Shown here piece by piece: positions 1-13,052 of a DNA stretch of 13,052 nucleotides. Each line of letters starts with the position of its first letter. Positions within the stretch are counted from its first letter, which is position 1. The DNA lies in NCBI GenBank assembly GCA_002005505.1, contig MVGU01001625.1:55001-68052 (forward strand). Direction: 5' to 3'. The translations under genes were made by a program, and so were the position numbers. The DNA comes from Botryococcus braunii. Lineage: Eukaryota; Chlorophyta; Trebouxiophyceae. The notes beneath the pieces were generated by a model. The model had not been told where the DNA came from, did not search any database, and saw nothing but the letters and a program-made list of their open reading frames with translations.

Positions 1-11782
<11,782 letters not shown>

Positions 11783-13027
11783 CTGCAGGGCCAGGAAAAA
11801 GCCTCAGTCTTGCAAACAATGGGTTGGAGGGGAGAGGGATAGAAGGGCTAGGAGAGGGGGCAGGTAGAGGACCAGAGGAAAGGAAAGTGAGGGGGAGGGG
11901 CACAGAGAGGGGAAAACGAGGGGTTTAAAAAAAACACAGCTGGAACTCATGTCACTCATTTAATGACAAGGGAAACTTATGACCTATCACTGTGACATAT
12001 CTCGTGCATTTTGGGCAATGTACTTGTCTTACCAGCCAAATTGTAGCATATACCCCACCATCTAATTCAAGGTCCATAAAGACCTTGCTTCTTATACACA
12101 ACCCAAATGTCCATTCAACACAAGGATTTCTACGTAATCTGTAAGTGCGACCTGACCACCGCAGTGGAGATCTTGTTTTCACCAATATTCTGTTCAGCTC
12201 TTGTGCCGTAACATGATGGTTTTGTCATAAGGTATGACTTCGCTGGATTCAGCAGAGCAACAACCCCCACCCCCCAACCCAGCCCCCTTGGAACTCCCTT
12301 CATCTAATCATGATAAAGGAAGGTACAAATAGCCACCCGCAAAAAGGTGCCATGTCGTAGCCTGACTGACTCGTCATAGTGACGGTGGCCCGCGTGCCGT
12401 CACTATCATGCACACCATTGTTTCTACTTTTGAAGTCTATCGCTGAACCGGAAACATATCATTAGCATTTGAGGTCGCATGCATTCACGTCACCTACAAA
12501 CAAGACGATCCTACGGTGCAGAGCTCCCATAAGGTATAGACGATCCTCCAGGTTTTATGTTTTCTTCCGCGAGAACTGAAATCTCCTCCGATCAGAGATA
12601 GTTCGTAACTCTGTGTCAGCCTTGATGTTTCCTGGGTTGAAAAATAAAGCAGAGGCAATTCTGTGCAAAGGAGCAGAATTTCATGGGTCACTACTGAAAT
12701 AAACACAGGAAAGCACAAAACCTGGAGAATCCGACAGCATGGCCAGGGCGAGGAAGATGCAATGCGGTGGTTAAGAGAAGAGCAGGAAAAGATCAGGGAG
12801 GAGAGAGACTAGGGGACACGAAGGGGGCTTGAAGAGGCGGAAGGACAGGGAAAGCTCTACAATAATACTATACAAGAGGTGATGGCGGGATGCAATATGT
12901 TTGACAATAACATAGACAGCTTCTATGGGAGGGTACTAGTAAGAACAAATGGGAAGCCTGTCTCGTGCTATGTACATAATTGACTTGAAAAAATACTGCA
13001 CCAAGATGCACGCCTCCACACACTCAC
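11783..13027 (-). other. Probable intron or upstream region, no gene assigned
   Basis: The part next to exon 1 (11785-11930) is purine-rich on plus, so a long pyrimidine tract in transcript sense. The rest is unique sequence of moderate to low GC, with another purine-rich stretch at 12770-12860. It contains a 90-codon open segment ending at 11952 with a CPKC motif, and a 10-bp-stem hairpin at 12376-12406. ORF 12494-12718 on minus lacks coding character. No promoter can be placed. Confidence 0.45.
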
Positions 13028-13052
13028 AGATGGTGCCGCATTCTCCCCCACA
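13028..13052 (-). CDS. Possible 3' end of an upstream exon of the solenoid gene
   Basis: Minus strand 13052-13028 is followed by a consensus-like donor, GTGAGTG, at 13027. Read in the frame that leaves two bases (CT) at the end, it joins the single leading base of the exon at 11782 to make a leucine codon, giving GRMRHHL then HSHMLKS. The implied intron (13027-11783, 1245 nt) is similar in length to others in this gene. Only 25 bases are visible, so this rests on the donor and the phase match alone. A chance GTGAGT is entirely possible. Confidence 0.25.

Noticed and set aside
12494..12718. Minus-strand ORF of 74 codons
   Set aside because: No family resemblance, no compatible splice context, and ordinary composition; probably chance.

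Overview
This is eukaryotic nuclear DNA. Most of the window is a single large intron-rich gene on the minus strand, open at the left edge and probably also at the right. No prokaryotic gene organisation, RNA gene or CRISPR array is visible. Long (CA)n, (CT)n and (GT)n tracts, 24-bp and about 60-bp minisatellites, a MITE-like foldback, G/C homopolymer runs, GT-AG introns of about 0.2-1.6 kb and moderate GC content would suit a repeat-laden protist or microalgal genome. The organism cannot be named from this sequence, and a green-lineage or other alga is only a guess.

Reading the minus strand from high to low coordinates, I reconstruct eleven exons: 11782-11584, 11103-10864, 9568-9409, 7833-7480, 6157-5945, 5056-4835, 3531-3209, 2980-2695, 1856-1525, 818-705 and 143-1. 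A twelfth, 13052-13028, is possible at the right edge. Each exon has an AG acceptor and a GT donor, and the frame is maintained through all ten junctions, giving about 862 codons without a stop. The exon 3/4 junction and the exon 10 donor are the least certain. The product looks like a long alpha-solenoid (ARM/HEAT-like) protein. It has helical, Leu/Ala-rich exons 1-2, a disordered Asp/Gly/Ser/Pro-rich linker (exons 3-4), then a long series of helical repeats (exons 5-11). A Virilizer/VIRMA-type m6A-writer scaffold is my best candidate identity, at low confidence.

About 80% of the window is intron, and most of the visible structure lies there. Intron 1 has a G-run (transcript sense) directly before an acceptor. 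Intron 2 holds a (GT)n tract and G-runs. Intron 3 has 1.3 kb of compound microsatellite with mutually complementary GT and AC tracts. Intron 4 carries two different minisatellites that share a 24-bp period. Intron 5 has C and CT tracts. Intron 6 has two (CA)n tracts flanking a 147-bp foldback element with 29-bp inverted termini. Intron 8 has a 17-bp C run and intron 9 a degenerate 58-64 bp minisatellite. The stretch 11783-13027 is read as another intron, with a weak small ORF and a short hairpin.

Nothing here is demonstrably a new biological system. The points most worth following are the identity of the solenoid gene, the read-through option at exon 6, and the tandem-repeat and foldback structures in its introns.
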